Assembly: GCA_046199005.1 (NCBI GenBank)
Contig: CP176050.1
Location: 2,356,001 to 2,420,000 of the forward strand
From: Ascidiimonas sp046199005
Lineage (GTDB): Bacteria; Bacteroidota; Bacteroidia; Flavobacteriales; Flavobacteriaceae
Direction of reading: 5' to 3'
Length of the DNA stretch: 64,000 nucleotides
Shown: positions 17,446 to 26,731 of the stretch, piece by piece
Layout of the letters: each line of letters opens with the position of its first letter
How positions within the stretch are numbered: the stretch's first letter is position 1
Notes under the pieces: model-generated
What the model was told of the DNA's origin: nothing
Databases searched by the model: none
What the model saw: the letters and a program-made list of their open reading frames with translations, nothing else
Made by a program: the position numbers and the translations under genes

Positions 17446-18843
17446 ATGAAAACAAAATACATAGATCTTATAGATCAAACTTATTACTTTCCACAGGAAG
17501 AATTTAATTTGGAATCGGGCTTCCTGAAATTTCATGATGTCAACCTCATGCAGTTAATAGAGCAATATGGCACGCCGTTAAAATTCACTTACCTACCCCA
17601 AATTTCAAATAATATAAACCGTGCGAAAACATGGTTCAATAAAGCAATTGCAGCGAATGATTATAAAGGTTCATATCAATACTGTTATTGCACCAAAAGT
17701 TCTCATTTTGAACATGTATTGGACGAAGCTTTGAAGAATGATATCCATATCGAAACTTCCTCGGCGTTTGATATTAATATTGTTAATCACCTCAAATCGA
17801 AAGGAAAAATAACCAATTCCCATTACATAATCTGCAATGGATTTAAGAGAGAGAAATATGTTCAGAATATTGCAGATCTCATTAATTCTGGTCACAAGCG
17901 TTGTATTCCTATCATTGATAATTATGAAGAATTGAGTCTTCTCAGCGAGGCAGTAACCGAGACTTTAAATGTCGGTATAAGGATTGCTTCAGAGGAAGAG
18001 CCTAAGTTTGAATTTTACACCAGCAGATTGGGAATAGGATATAAAAACATCGTTCCTTTCTTCAATCGTGAGATAAAGGACAATCCGGATGTTTCCCTTA
18101 AGATGCTTCATTTTTTCATCAATACCGGAATAAGAGATAATGCCTACTATTGGAACGAGCTGCAAAAATGCCTTCAGGTATACGTACAACTGAAAAAAAT
18201 ATGTCCTACTTTAGACAGTCTGAATATCGGGGGAGGATTTCCAATCAAAAATTCATTAGCTTTTGATTACGATTATGAATACATGATCAACGAGATCGTT
18301 CATCAAATAAAAATTACCTGTGAAGAAGCAGGTGTGGATGTTCCGGATATTTTTACTGAATTTGGAAGTTTTACCGTGGGTGAAAGTGGTGGAGCCATTT
18401 ATGAAGTATTATATCAAAAGCAACAAAATGACCGTGAAAAATGGAATATGATCAATTCTTCTTTCATCACAACGCTCCCCGATACCTGGGCGATCAGCAA
18501 ACGTTTTATTATGCTTGCCATTAACCGATGGAATGAAGAATACGAAAGGGTGCTCCTGGGCGGTCTTACCTGCGACAGTGATGACTATTACAACAGTGAG
18601 CAGAATATGAATGCGATCTACCTTCCAAAATTTAATAAGAACAAACCTTTGTATATCGGATTTTTTAATACCGGAGCCTATCAGGAAACTATTGGAGGCT
18701 TTGGAGGTTTACAACACTGTCTTATCCCTAATCCCAAACATATCATTATAGACAAGGATGAGAAGGGAGAGATTTTTACCAAAGAATTTTCACAACAACA
18801 AACAGCAGAACAAATGCTTAAAATTTTAGGTTATCATGAGTAA
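17446..18843 (+). CDS. speA: biosynthetic arginine decarboxylase (Bacteroidota short form)
   Basis: This PLP enzyme of fold type III makes agmatine from arginine. The 465-residue protein has the PLP lysine Lys84 in Y-C-Y-C-T-K-S-S-H. The phosphate-binding glycine loop N-I-G-G-G-F-P is near residue 261. The C-terminal region contains L-L-G-G-L-T-C-D-S-D-D-Y, matching the C-x-S-D substrate loop of this family. It is shorter than E. coli SpeA (about 650 residues), as is usual in Bacteroidota. Its stop overlaps the speB start by 8 bases, placing it first in a polyamine operon. Confidence 0.92.
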   Translation: MKTKYIDLIDQTYYFPQEEFNLESGFLKFHDVNLMQLIEQYGTPLKFTYLPQISNNINRAKTWFNKAIAANDYKGSYQYCYCTKSSHFEHVLDEALKNDIHIETSSAFDINIVNHLKSKGKITNSHYIICNGFKREKYVQNIADLINSGHKRCIPIIDNYEELSLLSEAVTETLNVGIRIASEEEPKFEFYTSRLGIGYKNIVPFFNREIKDNPDVSLKMLHFFINTGIRDNAYYWNELQKCLQVYVQLKKICPTLDSLNIGGGFPIKNSLAFDYDYEYMINEIVHQIKITCEEAGVDVPDIFTEFGSFTVGESGGAIYEVLYQKQQNDREKWNMINSSFITTLPDTWAISKRFIMLAINRWNEEYERVLLGGLTCDSDDYYNSEQNMNAIYLPKFNKNKPLYIGFFNTGAYQETIGGFGGLQHCLIPNPKHIIIDKDEKGEIFTKEFSQQQTAEQMLKILGYHE

Positions 18844-19714
18844 AAGAACCTATGCTGGAATTCCAGAAAAATACGCGCGCCTCGATGATGCAAGAGTCGT
18901 ACTTATTCCTGTACCTTACGATGGTACCAGTACTTGGCAAAAAGGAGCTGATAAAGGACCGGAAGCTTTCTTAGACGCTTCAGAGAATATGGAACTTTAT
19001 GATATTGAAACCAGATCAGAGCCCTTCAAAAAGGGAGTATATCTTGCTCCTCCCGTAAATGAGAATACATCTCCTGAAAAAATGGTTGAAACCGTTCATA
19101 AGACTGCCAAAAATTACATTAATCAGGATAAATTTGTTACAATCTTTGGAGGAGAGCATTCGGTCTCTATCGGTACCATCCGTGCATTTAATGAATGTTT
19201 TGAAGACTTAACCGTAGTACAATTAGATGCACATGCCGACCTAAGAGAATCATACGAAGGCTCGAAGTGTAATCACGCCTGTGCTGTACACGAGGCCAGT
19301 AAGACCACCAACCTGATCCAGGTGGGTATGAGAAGTATGGACGCCAGCGAATTAGAGTTCATGGATGAAAATCAGGTGTACTTTGCACATGATATGGTCA
19401 CCGATGACGAATGGATGGAAGATGCTCTAGGGCAAATGACTACAAATGTGTTCCTTACGATTGATTTAGATGCTTTTGATCCCTCTATTCTCTCATCTAC
19501 GGGTACGCCGGAACCGGGAGGATTGTTATGGTACGAGACTTTAGAATTTATTAAGGAAATTTTTAAGAAGAAAAATGTGGTAGGATTTGACATTATGGAA
19601 CTTTGTCCTAATCCGTCTGAGAAATCTTCCGACTTTTTGGCCGCCAAGCTTTACTATAAAATGCTGGCATACAAATTCAAATATGAAAATTACACAGAAG
19701 ATGATGAAGAATAA
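18836..19714 (+). CDS. speB: agmatinase (ureohydrolase)
   Basis: This enzyme hydrolyses agmatine to putrescine and urea. The 292-residue protein has the full binuclear manganese set of ureohydrolases: His108 in G-G-E-H-S, Asp131-His133-Asp135 in D-A-H-A-D and Asp210/Asp212 in I-D-L-D-A-F-D-P. Adjacency to arginine decarboxylase favours agmatine over arginine as substrate. It overlaps speA by 8 bases and the next gene by 14 bases, so the three are tightly coupled. Confidence 0.93.
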   Translation: MSKRTYAGIPEKYARLDDARVVLIPVPYDGTSTWQKGADKGPEAFLDASENMELYDIETRSEPFKKGVYLAPPVNENTSPEKMVETVHKTAKNYINQDKFVTIFGGEHSVSIGTIRAFNECFEDLTVVQLDAHADLRESYEGSKCNHACAVHEASKTTNLIQVGMRSMDASELEFMDENQVYFAHDMVTDDEWMEDALGQMTTNVFLTIDLDAFDPSILSSTGTPEPGGLLWYETLEFIKEIFKKKNVVGFDIMELCPNPSEKSSDFLAAKLYYKMLAYKFKYENYTEDDEE

Positions 19715-20681
19715 TAAAGGCCCCATTTCGGGATTTATAGAAAAATATTTTCTGCATTTCAATGCAGCTGCTCTTGTTGATGCTGCAAAAGCTTACGAAC
19801 TACAATTGGAAAAAGGTGCAAAAATGATGGTTACCCTGGCAGGGGCAATGAGTACCGCTGAATTAGGGAAGATTTTTGCAGAAATGATAAGACAGGACAA
19901 AGTTCATATCATATCGTGTACTGGTGCCAATCTAGAAGAAGACATTATGAATCTAGTTGCCCATTCTCACTATAAAAGGGTTCCTAATTATAGAGATCTT
20001 ACCCCTCAGGAAGAATGGGATTTACTTGAAAAAGGACTCAATAGAGTTACAGACACCTGTATTCCTGAAGAAGAAGCGTTTAGACGTCTTCAAAAGCATA
20101 TCTTTCACATCTGGAAAGAAGCAGATAAAAAAGGAGAACGCTATTTACCGCATGAGTTTATGTATAAACTACTTTTAAGTGGTGTTTTAGAACAATACTA
20201 CGAAATAGACTTAAAGGACTCCTGGATGTACGCAGCAGCAGAAAAAAATCTGCCTATCATAGTTCCCGGTTGGGAAGATAGCACGATGGGAAATATCTTT
20301 GCTTCTTATGTTTTAAAAGGAGAATTGAAAGCAAGTACTGTAAAAAGCGGAATAGAATACATGACATTTCTGGCGGAATGGTATACTAATAATTCTGAAA
20401 ACGGAATTGGCTTTTTCCAAATTGGAGGAGGTATCGCAGGCGATTTCCCTATATGTGTCGTTCCTATGCTCTACCAAGACATGGAGCTTCCGGAAACACC
20501 CTTCTGGAGCTATTTTTGTCAAATATCAGATTCTACCACCAGTTATGGTTCTTATTCAGGGGCTGTTCCCAATGAAAAGATCACATGGGGAAAACTCGAT
20601 ATCGATACTCCTAAATTTATTATAGAAAGTGATGCAACCATAGTCGCACCTTTATTATTTGCTTACCTACTTGATATGTAA
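19701..20681 (+). CDS. deoxyhypusine-synthase-like protein, probable homospermidine synthase
   Basis: The 326-residue protein is a deoxyhypusine synthase homologue. It has the active-site lysine in T-W-G-K-L (Lys298, aligned with Lys329 of human DHS), preceded by Y-S-G-A-V-P-N-E. Bacteria lack eIF5A, and DHS homologues in bacteria often make homospermidine from putrescine. With arginine decarboxylase and agmatinase directly upstream, two putrescines to homospermidine is the natural third step. This is inference, supported by homospermidine being known in flavobacteria. The start is one of two adjacent ATGs (19701 or 19704), both inside the end of speB. Confidence 0.85.
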   Translation: MMKNNKGPISGFIEKYFLHFNAAALVDAAKAYELQLEKGAKMMVTLAGAMSTAELGKIFAEMIRQDKVHIISCTGANLEEDIMNLVAHSHYKRVPNYRDLTPQEEWDLLEKGLNRVTDTCIPEEEAFRRLQKHIFHIWKEADKKGERYLPHEFMYKLLLSGVLEQYYEIDLKDSWMYAAAEKNLPIIVPGWEDSTMGNIFASYVLKGELKASTVKSGIEYMTFLAEWYTNNSENGIGFFQIGGGIAGDFPICVVPMLYQDMELPETPFWSYFCQISDSTTSYGSYSGAVPNEKITWGKLDIDTPKFIIESDATIVAPLLFAYLLDM

Positions 20682-20752
20682 AAATTTTAATGATGTCTTT
20701 AAAAAATAATATTTTTAAACTAACTTAGAGATAGCCAAATAAGCCCTCAATT

Positions 20753-21046
20753 ATGAAAAGAGTTATCGTAGATTTTAAAAAACTGACCAACGAAATCCTG
20801 TCTATGTTGGTAGAAAAATATCCTGATGGATATGGGGATGATGATATTATTCAATTCAAAAATGCTCATAATGAAACGGTTGAAGCCGTTGAAGTAAGAA
20901 CGGAAGATGCGATTTATCTTGTAAAAGTAAGTACCAAGCTCGCGTACACCATGGAAAATTTTGATGATGACGATGACGATAATCTTACTGACGGATCCAA
21001 CGATATAGATTCAAATTTGGAAATTGAAGAAGAAATTGATGATTAA
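20753..21046 (+). CDS. small acidic protein of unknown function
   Basis: This 97-residue protein has an N-terminal alpha/beta part (residues 1-65; V-I-V-D-F-K-K-L, E-K-Y-P-D-G-Y-G-D-D-D-I-I). It ends in a very acidic tail (about 70-97) of Asp and Glu runs. It seems conserved in flavobacteria, but I cannot name a function. The acidic tail could mimic nucleic acid or bind basic partners, which is speculation. It has its own spacer upstream and a strong hairpin terminator at its stop codon. Confidence 0.8.
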   Translation: MKRVIVDFKKLTNEILSMLVEKYPDGYGDDDIIQFKNAHNETVEAVEVRTEDAIYLVKVSTKLAYTMENFDDDDDDNLTDGSNDIDSNLEIEEEIDD

Positions 21047-21070
21047 AAGGGATGAAATTCATCCCTTTTT
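21045..21070 (+). terminator. intrinsic terminator, near-bidirectional
   Basis: An 11-bp stem (AAAAGGGATGA with TCATCCCTTTT) with a 3-base loop and a T run begins inside the stop codon of the acidic protein gene. It separates this gene from the convergent dinB-like gene. Confidence 0.85.
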
Positions 21071-21586
21071 TCATAAATATCTTTCCTGTAAAATCTTTAA
21101 ATGATGCTTTTGATGCCCACATATAAGAAAACCCAATGCTCTTACAGATATCGGGCTATTACTGGCAATACCCTTCCTTAGCAAATCTTCTTTACTTAAA
21201 TGCTTATAAAGAGTTAATGTACTGCCGCGAATCATTTGATACTCTACCTTAATATCTTCTTTCTTTCTTTTATTAGCATTGCTGTAAGTGATTAATACAT
21301 CCTGTTCAAAGCCAGGTAATTCGGTTGCGTCGTTTCTTGCAAATCTCAAGGCGCGATACTGAAAAATACGCTCCGTATCCAAAATATGCATTAAGAGTTC
21401 AGCTATCGTCCATTTCCCAGATTGATAAGTCTTTTGAAAAGAAGCTTCCGGAATACTACTCACTACCTCAATAAAATCAAAAGAACCCCGCTCTAATTCT
21501 TCCATCAACCTAACATCTCCAAGAATCTCAATATAAGGCTTATAATAAATATGATACTCGCTACTTTGCAATTCACTTACATTCAT
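21071..21586 (-). CDS. DinB/YfiT-like protein
   Basis: This 171-residue protein has the DinB four-helix signature. The first metal-site region is W-T-I-A-E-L-L-M-H-I-L-D-T-E-R, and the later helix G-F-L-I-C-G-H-Q-K-H-H-L holds the other histidines. The family binds a metal through three histidines and includes thiol transferases such as bacillithiol S-transferases. The actual substrate is unknown. It lies 8 bases downstream of ppc and is probably co-transcribed with it. Confidence 0.87.
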   Translation of the reverse strand: MNVSELQSSEYHIYYKPYIEILGDVRLMEELERGSFDFIEVVSSIPEASFQKTYQSGKWTIAELLMHILDTERIFQYRALRFARNDATELPGFEQDVLITYSNANKRKKEDIKVEYQMIRGSTLTLYKHLSKEDLLRKGIASNSPISVRALGFLICGHQKHHLKILQERYL

Positions 21587-21594
21587 AGTACACT

Positions 21595-24183
21595 TTAAGC
21601 TGAGTTCCTACTTGCATTGATGTTTCCAAACAACGATCTGGTTACCATCTTCTCGTAGATTTCCAGTTCTTTTTTATCTGGTGATTCTTGTTTTCTTAAT
21701 TCCTGAATTCTTCTTAAGGCATACTGTTGAATGGTCAGTAATGGCAATACGATAGACTCACGCACCCGAATAGAAGCTCTCATTTCGCGTGAATCTTCCA
21801 TCAACTCATTATAGCCGGTTACACTAAGTATCATTTCTTTGCTACGCTCAAATTCCTCAAAAATTAATTGCCAGAAAGCACCAAATTCTTCATCATCTTT
21901 CATGTAGGCGGTAAGTTCAAAAAATGATTTTGACAAACTCATCATACTATTTTCGAGCAGTGTTTTGAAAAAGGAAGAATTTTCATAGAGTGTTTTAACC
22001 TTATCTAAATTTCCTTCTTCTTTAAATTTTGCGATAGCGTAACCTACTCCAAAAAAGCCTGGTACATTTTGCTTTAACTGACTCCAGCTACCTACAAAAG
22101 GAATGGCTCTTAGGTCTGAAAATATCAGTTTATCAGATTTCCCTCTTTTCGACGGGCGGCTGCCAATATTCGTTTTTGCATAATATTTCAAGGTGCTCAT
22201 ACGCTCCAGGTACGGAATAAACTTAGGGTGATTCTTAAAGTCTGTATATGCCTCATAACTGATATCTGCCAATCGCTGCATGGTTTTCCTATCTTCATCT
22301 GAAAAGGTTGAACGCCCTTCTGTTTTGAACACTTTATTGCTGATTCCGGAACTTAATAATTGTTCCAGATTGTACTGTGAGCTGTCTAGTGTACCAAAGT
22401 TAGAACTGATCGTTTGCCCCTGAATGGTAAGCTGTACCTCTTCGTCTGAGATGGTTGAGCCTAAAGAGGCATAAAATTGATGAGTCTTCCCGCCTCCTCT
22501 TGCCGGTGGACCTCCCCTACCATCAAAAAACATCACTTTTATATCATATTTTCTTGAAATCGCCGTTAATTCCTCTTTTGCTTTAAAAATACTCCAGTTG
22601 GCCATTAAATACCCCCCGTCTTTTGTTCCATCTGAAAATCCTAACATGATGGTCTGTTTATTGCCTCTTCTTTTGAGATGCGCTGCATAAACAGGATTCG
22701 TATAAAGTTCTTCCATCACGGCATGCGCTCCTTGTAAATCACTTACGGTTTCGAACAAAGGAATAATATCTACAGAAGGTTCTTTCCAGTTGCACAAACG
22801 AATCATTGCGAAAGATTCCATAACATTCATAGTAGTCTGGTTATTGCTTATGATATATCGATTACAACCCAGTTCACCATTTTCCTTTTGAATTTCTTTC
22901 ATTACATAAATAGACTCTAGTGTTTTCCGAGCCATTTCATCCTTAATAAGTTTGGTATCAAGTTTGCCCTTTACCTTGCCTAATACTGAAATTTGAGCTT
23001 CGTCTGATAGTGTTTCGTAATCGTCTGGAAAAATATCCAATCCCAGAGCTCTGGTTTCCGCTACAATTTTGAGTAGTACATTATGATGCACTCTAGAATC
23101 CTGCCTTATATCTAAACTTGCAAAATGAAATCCGAAGATTTTTACCTTATTGATCAGATCATTCACTTCGTCTAAGAACAAAGATTGATGTTCTTCAATG
23201 ATCAGTTCTCTTATTTCTACCAATTTACCTAAAAATTCTTCAGCGGTAATCACTGCTTTCTTTTGAGGATTGTAAATACTGGTATAAATAGCTGCCTCTA
23301 GTGCTGCAATTAATTTATCTACTTTGACGAAAGTAATCCTTCGTTTAAGTCTTCGCAAGTCGTTATAATAATTTTTAAGCACCGTAAGTTTTAATCTATC
23401 AGCAACTTTACGAGTGATCTCTGCCGTTACAAAAGGATTACCATCTCTATCTCCGCCGGGCCAAAAACCAAGATTTATCACTTGATTTTGCAATTCTGTA
23501 CCTTCAAAAATGTTATTTTGAATGTAGGTAAAGATCTTACTAATGGTTTGATAGAATACATTTTCAAGGTACCAGATCAGACTTACGGCTTCATCATAAG
23601 GAGTAGGCTTTTCTTTCTTAAAGAAAGGCGTTTTGCCTAATTGAGCTAGTAATTTTTTTATTAGTATAAGATCATTGTTTTCGATCGCCAAAGCAAGATC
23701 TGTAATAATACCTAAAACCGGACCAGGATAAAATTGTGTAGGATGCGCTGTTAATACAGGTCGTACCTTAAACGTCTTCAGATACGCTCTTAGCTCTTCG
23801 GTTTTTCCTTTCGCTTCTGCTTCCTCTTTGATACTACGCAAGGTTCCACGTCCGTCCATATTATTTACAATAGGGAAAGCAGCATCTTCTATAGCATCGA
23901 ACAAAACCACCTGGCGCTCTATATATTGAATAAAACGAAATAGCAGATCATGTTTCTCTGTTTCTGTCGGATTATCCTGATATTTTTCAAAAAATGTCTC
24001 AATTATTTGCGTTGGATTTTGTTTTTGCTCGTAGCCTTGTTCACAAAGCTCACTGAATAGCGGGAGAAATACTCCAGTATTTGTGATCGTATCAAAGGGT
24101 AGCGTAATGAAAATACTATTGTATATCTGATGTTTTGATAATACATTTTCATTGAAGCGTTCTATTTTCGGTTTGCGTAACAT
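21595..24183 (-). CDS. ppc: phosphoenolpyruvate carboxylase
   Basis: This enzyme carboxylates PEP to oxaloacetate to refill the TCA cycle. The 862-residue protein has the catalytic His147 in L-T-A-H-P-T-Q and G-F-S-D-G-T-K-D-G-G. The glycine-rich loop F-F-D-G-R-G-G-P-P-A-R-G-G-G follows, and the C-terminal end is N-I-N-A-S-R-N-S-A in place of the usual M-R-N-T-G. It is slightly shorter than E. coli Ppc (883). The loop and C-terminus differ from the proteobacterial form and mark the Bacteroidota type. Confidence 0.95.
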   Translation of the reverse strand: MLRKPKIERFNENVLSKHQIYNSIFITLPFDTITNTGVFLPLFSELCEQGYEQKQNPTQIIETFFEKYQDNPTETEKHDLLFRFIQYIERQVVLFDAIEDAAFPIVNNMDGRGTLRSIKEEAEAKGKTEELRAYLKTFKVRPVLTAHPTQFYPGPVLGIITDLALAIENNDLILIKKLLAQLGKTPFFKKEKPTPYDEAVSLIWYLENVFYQTISKIFTYIQNNIFEGTELQNQVINLGFWPGGDRDGNPFVTAEITRKVADRLKLTVLKNYYNDLRRLKRRITFVKVDKLIAALEAAIYTSIYNPQKKAVITAEEFLGKLVEIRELIIEEHQSLFLDEVNDLINKVKIFGFHFASLDIRQDSRVHHNVLLKIVAETRALGLDIFPDDYETLSDEAQISVLGKVKGKLDTKLIKDEMARKTLESIYVMKEIQKENGELGCNRYIISNNQTTMNVMESFAMIRLCNWKEPSVDIIPLFETVSDLQGAHAVMEELYTNPVYAAHLKRRGNKQTIMLGFSDGTKDGGYLMANWSIFKAKEELTAISRKYDIKVMFFDGRGGPPARGGGKTHQFYASLGSTISDEEVQLTIQGQTISSNFGTLDSSQYNLEQLLSSGISNKVFKTEGRSTFSDEDRKTMQRLADISYEAYTDFKNHPKFIPYLERMSTLKYYAKTNIGSRPSKRGKSDKLIFSDLRAIPFVGSWSQLKQNVPGFFGVGYAIAKFKEEGNLDKVKTLYENSSFFKTLLENSMMSLSKSFFELTAYMKDDEEFGAFWQLIFEEFERSKEMILSVTGYNELMEDSREMRASIRVRESIVLPLLTIQQYALRRIQELRKQESPDKKELEIYEKMVTRSLFGNINASRNSA

Positions 24184-24203
24184 TCTTTTTATTTTTATCC
24201 ATT

Positions 24204-24234
24204 AAAAAACCCTTCCTCCATAATAAAGAAAGGG
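24204..24234 (-). terminator. intrinsic terminator after the Lrp-family gene
   Basis: On the minus strand a CCCTTTC / GGAAGGG stem is followed by a run of six T. It lies 29 bases past the regulator stop and before ppc. Confidence 0.65.
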
Positions 24235-24262
24235 CTCGTATATATTTTAGTGACTTGAACCC

Positions 24263-24742
24263 TTAAAGTTCGTTAAAGATAGAATGCATTAAACGTTTTT
24301 TATCGTTTATACTTTCTTCCAGCGAAATCATGGTTTCTGTTCTGGATACACCTTCAATATCATCGATCCTGAATATAATATCCTTTGCATGCTTGGTATC
24401 TTTTGCTCTTATCTTACAAAAGATGTTGAACTTACCAGTAGTGATATGCGCTACCGTAATATAAGGGATTTCATGTAATCTTTCCAGAACAAATTTGGTT
24501 TGATGCGTTTTTTCTAGAAAAATACCCACATAGGCTATAAAAGAATATCCTAACTTAATATAATCCAACGTTAGAGAAGATCCTTTGATAATTCCAGCGT
24601 CCTCCATTTTCTTAACCCTAACGTGTACCGTTCCTGCAGATATCAATAACTTCTTTGCGATATCCGTAAACGGAGTACGCGTATTATCGATTAGCATATC
24701 AAGAATTTGGTGGTCTACATCGTCTAATTTAAATTTTGCCAT
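24263..24742 (-). CDS. Lrp/AsnC family transcriptional regulator
   Basis: This 159-residue protein has the AsnC-type N-terminal HTH (D-H-Q-I-L-D-M-L-I-D-N-T-R-T-P-F-T-D-I-A-K at residues 8-28, then V-H-V-R-V-K-K-M-E-D-A-G-I-I-K-G). A C-terminal RAM ligand-binding domain follows (about 70-150), with A-H-I-T-T-G-K-F-N-I near residue 97. Such regulators respond to amino acids and form octamers. The target genes cannot be told from here. It has its own terminator, so it is probably not co-transcribed with ppc. Confidence 0.92.
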   Translation of the reverse strand: MAKFKLDDVDHQILDMLIDNTRTPFTDIAKKLLISAGTVHVRVKKMEDAGIIKGSSLTLDYIKLGYSFIAYVGIFLEKTHQTKFVLERLHEIPYITVAHITTGKFNIFCKIRAKDTKHAKDIIFRIDDIEGVSRTETMISLEESINDKKRLMHSIFNEL

Positions 24743-24830
24743 ACCTTATCGTTTATTAAAGAATATGCAAAAAAAATAAAAAAAACCGAATAATCTTATA
24801 TTAAAAGACGTATATTTTGTTAAGAAAACA

Positions 24831-25958
24831 TTATTTTCTCTGAATATTCTTCAAAAACGCTGAAACCCAGGAAGTATTTAAATCATCTAGAGCAACTATA
24901 CGATCAAGATAATCTGTATATCTAATTTCGCGATGCCCAAAGTAGTTTTCAAAGTCTCCTACTCCCTTTAATTCCTTCTCAAAAACGATCTTATCATTTT
25001 TAAGTTCTTCTTTGAACTGAATGGCTAAATCCTGTTTTGTAAGTTCGGTACGATCTAAAACAGGAATATCACGAATGATAATATCAAAGAAAAACTTCTC
25101 ATTTTCGGGAATGTTTGCATAATCTTCTATTCTATCCTTATGAGAATTACTCGACGCTATGTATTCAAGAGCAACTATGATAGATTCCCAAATCAATGCT
25201 CTGGTTTTCGATCGCTGATAGTCCCCGGGAAAGTGACCTGCTTCAAAAAGAATAGTAGGTGTATTGAGCGATTGAAAAGTGTCTCCAACGCAGTTTAAAT
25301 TGAAACCATCATCATAGCGCCCCACCTGTCCCGTAATTTTTTTTTGCAATGCATCATTCATAACAGCAATAAGTGTCATGGCGCGCGCTCTTGCGGCGGT
25401 AATAGTCTTTTCAGCATTGGCAGCAGGCGCCAGAAAAGAGACGGTGGCCGGAAGCGAAGTGCCGCTCACATTAAAAATGGTGCGTTGGTCGTGTAAATTA
25501 AAACAATAATCCGGAGCAAACTCTTTAAAAACTTTCTGAAGCACAATACTTTCGGGCTGTGTTAGTTCTTGAGCATCGCGATTAAGATCAATAGCATTGT
25601 GATTAAATCTTGTATAAGCCTCACTACCATCCGGATTTAGCATGGGTATAACGCAAATTCTGCAATTATTAAGAATATGTTTTGCTAAAACGTGCTGACT
25701 TCCAAAAAAATTAAGCACATCGAAGACAGCCTTTGTGGTGGTAGATTCATTTCCATGCATCTGTGACCACATCAAAATCTTTTTGGTTCCGTTCCCAAAT
25801 TCGATTTTATGAATAGGCTTATTCTTTACAGAAGCGCCAACCTGGATTTTTTGGAATATAGGAGAAAGTGATTCTAAAATAGGATTCACATGCTTGGGAG
25901 CAATGTATCTTCCTTTAAGCCTTTCATCTAAGTATATATTTGGAGATAGATCTAGCAT
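24831..25958 (-). CDS. M14-family zinc carboxypeptidase-like protein
   Basis: With the ATG at 25958 the protein has 375 residues. It carries zinc ligands His68 and Glu71 in M-H-G-N-E-S-T-T, and His156 in F-N-L-H-D-Q. The substrate-binding segment D-L-N-R (124-127) is followed later by the Glu-containing F-E-A-G-H-F-P-G-D-Y. No signal peptide is seen, so it is probably cytoplasmic. A frame-open ATG at 26015 exists, but it would put two operator-like repeats (25974-26013) inside the coding region, so the downstream start is preferred. It is divergent from an XRE regulator that may control it. Confidence 0.85.
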   Translation of the reverse strand: MLDLSPNIYLDERLKGRYIAPKHVNPILESLSPIFQKIQVGASVKNKPIHKIEFGNGTKKILMWSQMHGNESTTTKAVFDVLNFFGSQHVLAKHILNNCRICVIPMLNPDGSEAYTRFNHNAIDLNRDAQELTQPESIVLQKVFKEFAPDYCFNLHDQRTIFNVSGTSLPATVSFLAPAANAEKTITAARARAMTLIAVMNDALQKKITGQVGRYDDGFNLNCVGDTFQSLNTPTILFEAGHFPGDYQRSKTRALIWESIIVALEYIASSNSHKDRIEDYANIPENEKFFFDIIIRDIPVLDRTELTKQDLAIQFKEELKNDKIVFEKELKGVGDFENYFGHREIRYTDYLDRIVALDDLNTSWVSAFLKNIQRK

Positions 25959-25973
25959 ATCATATTTCAATTC

Positions 25974-26271
25974 GTTTACAAATGTAACATAGCTAAAGTT
26001 TACAAATGTAATCATCGATTCGTTACATTTTGTTTACATGTGAAAACACTTAATCTCCTTATTCTACCTCGACAATTGGCCGATTGTCACTTGTTGAATT
26101 CTTTAATGTTTATAATTTATTAATTATTTGTAAACCAATTATTTAGATTTACTTATTTAAAGTTTAAAACTAAATAAATCCCTATTAATTTTAGCATTTT
26201 ATTCATGTTTGTTAATTATTTTATACATTTGTAAACAATGAAACGCATTAAGTTAGTTTACTATGGTAAAC
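25974..26271. promoter_or_regulatory. cluster of TTTACAAATGTA-type operator sites
   Basis: TTACAAATGTAA occurs at 25976-25987 and again at 26000-26011, exactly 24 bases apart. The inverse form TACATTTGTA-AA is at 26224-26235. A related TTTACATGTGAA lies at 26033-26044. A GTTTAC-N4-GTAAAC inverted repeat at 26256-26271 straddles the start codon of the XRE gene. These fill the divergent M14/XRE spacer and suggest autoregulation by the XRE protein. Confidence 0.6.
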
Positions 26272-26703
26272 AGTGAAGAATTTTCGAAACGACTCCAACA
26301 AATCATTGATTTTTATGATTTATCGGCATCTTCATTCTCCGATAAAATCGGAGTACAACGTTCTTCGATCTCACATATCTTATCCGGACGAAATAAACCA
26401 AGTCTTGATTTTATACTTAAAACTATTGATGCTTTTCCCGAAGTACCTCTTTACTGGTTATTGTTAAATAAGGGGAGCTTCCCTCCTTCAGAAATTGATG
26501 CGACTATAGAAGAACGAAATGAAGCACCTATCAATCTATTTTCAAAAGTAGATTCTGATAAAATTCCTGAAGAAGCCAAGGAAAGTCTGAGTTCTGAATC
26601 CAGAGACAACATTACGGTTCCGGATTTAAAAGACGATAGTCGTACCATTGAAAGAATCGTAATCTTTTTTAAAGACGGTAGTTTTAAAGATTATCATAAT
26701 TGA
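26263..26703 (+). CDS. XRE-family helix-turn-helix regulator
   Basis: This 146-residue protein has an N-terminal XRE HTH domain (residues 5-60). Helix 2-3 reads S-A-S-S-F-S-D-K-I-G-V-Q-R-S-S-I-S-H-I-L-S-G-R-N-K-P-S. A Glu/Ser-rich linker follows, and a conserved C-terminal segment R-I-V-I-F-F-K-D-G-S-F-K. A palindrome GTTTAC-N4-GTAAAC covers its start codon, and related sites fill the upstream spacer. Repression of its own gene and of the divergent carboxypeptidase gene is therefore likely (inference). The downstream lipoprotein and TerC genes may be co-transcribed. Confidence 0.9.
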   Translation: MVNSEEFSKRLQQIIDFYDLSASSFSDKIGVQRSSISHILSGRNKPSLDFILKTIDAFPEVPLYWLLLNKGSFPPSEIDATIEERNEAPINLFSKVDSDKIPEEAKESLSSESRDNITVPDLKDDSRTIERIVIFFKDGSFKDYHN

Positions 26704-26731
26704 TTTTTGTATTTTTCAGGAAAAATTATAA

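Noticed and set aside
17568..17580. TGGCACGCCG inside speA that resembles the sigma-54 -24 element
   Set aside because: It is in the coding frame, the -12 part is missing (TTAAAA follows), and no gene starts downstream at a sensible distance.
19701..20681. Deoxyhypusine synthase-like gene as an EF-P modifying enzyme, since efp is in the window
   Set aside because: efp is about 14 kb away in another operon, and bacterial DHS homologues next to putrescine genes are better explained as homospermidine synthases.
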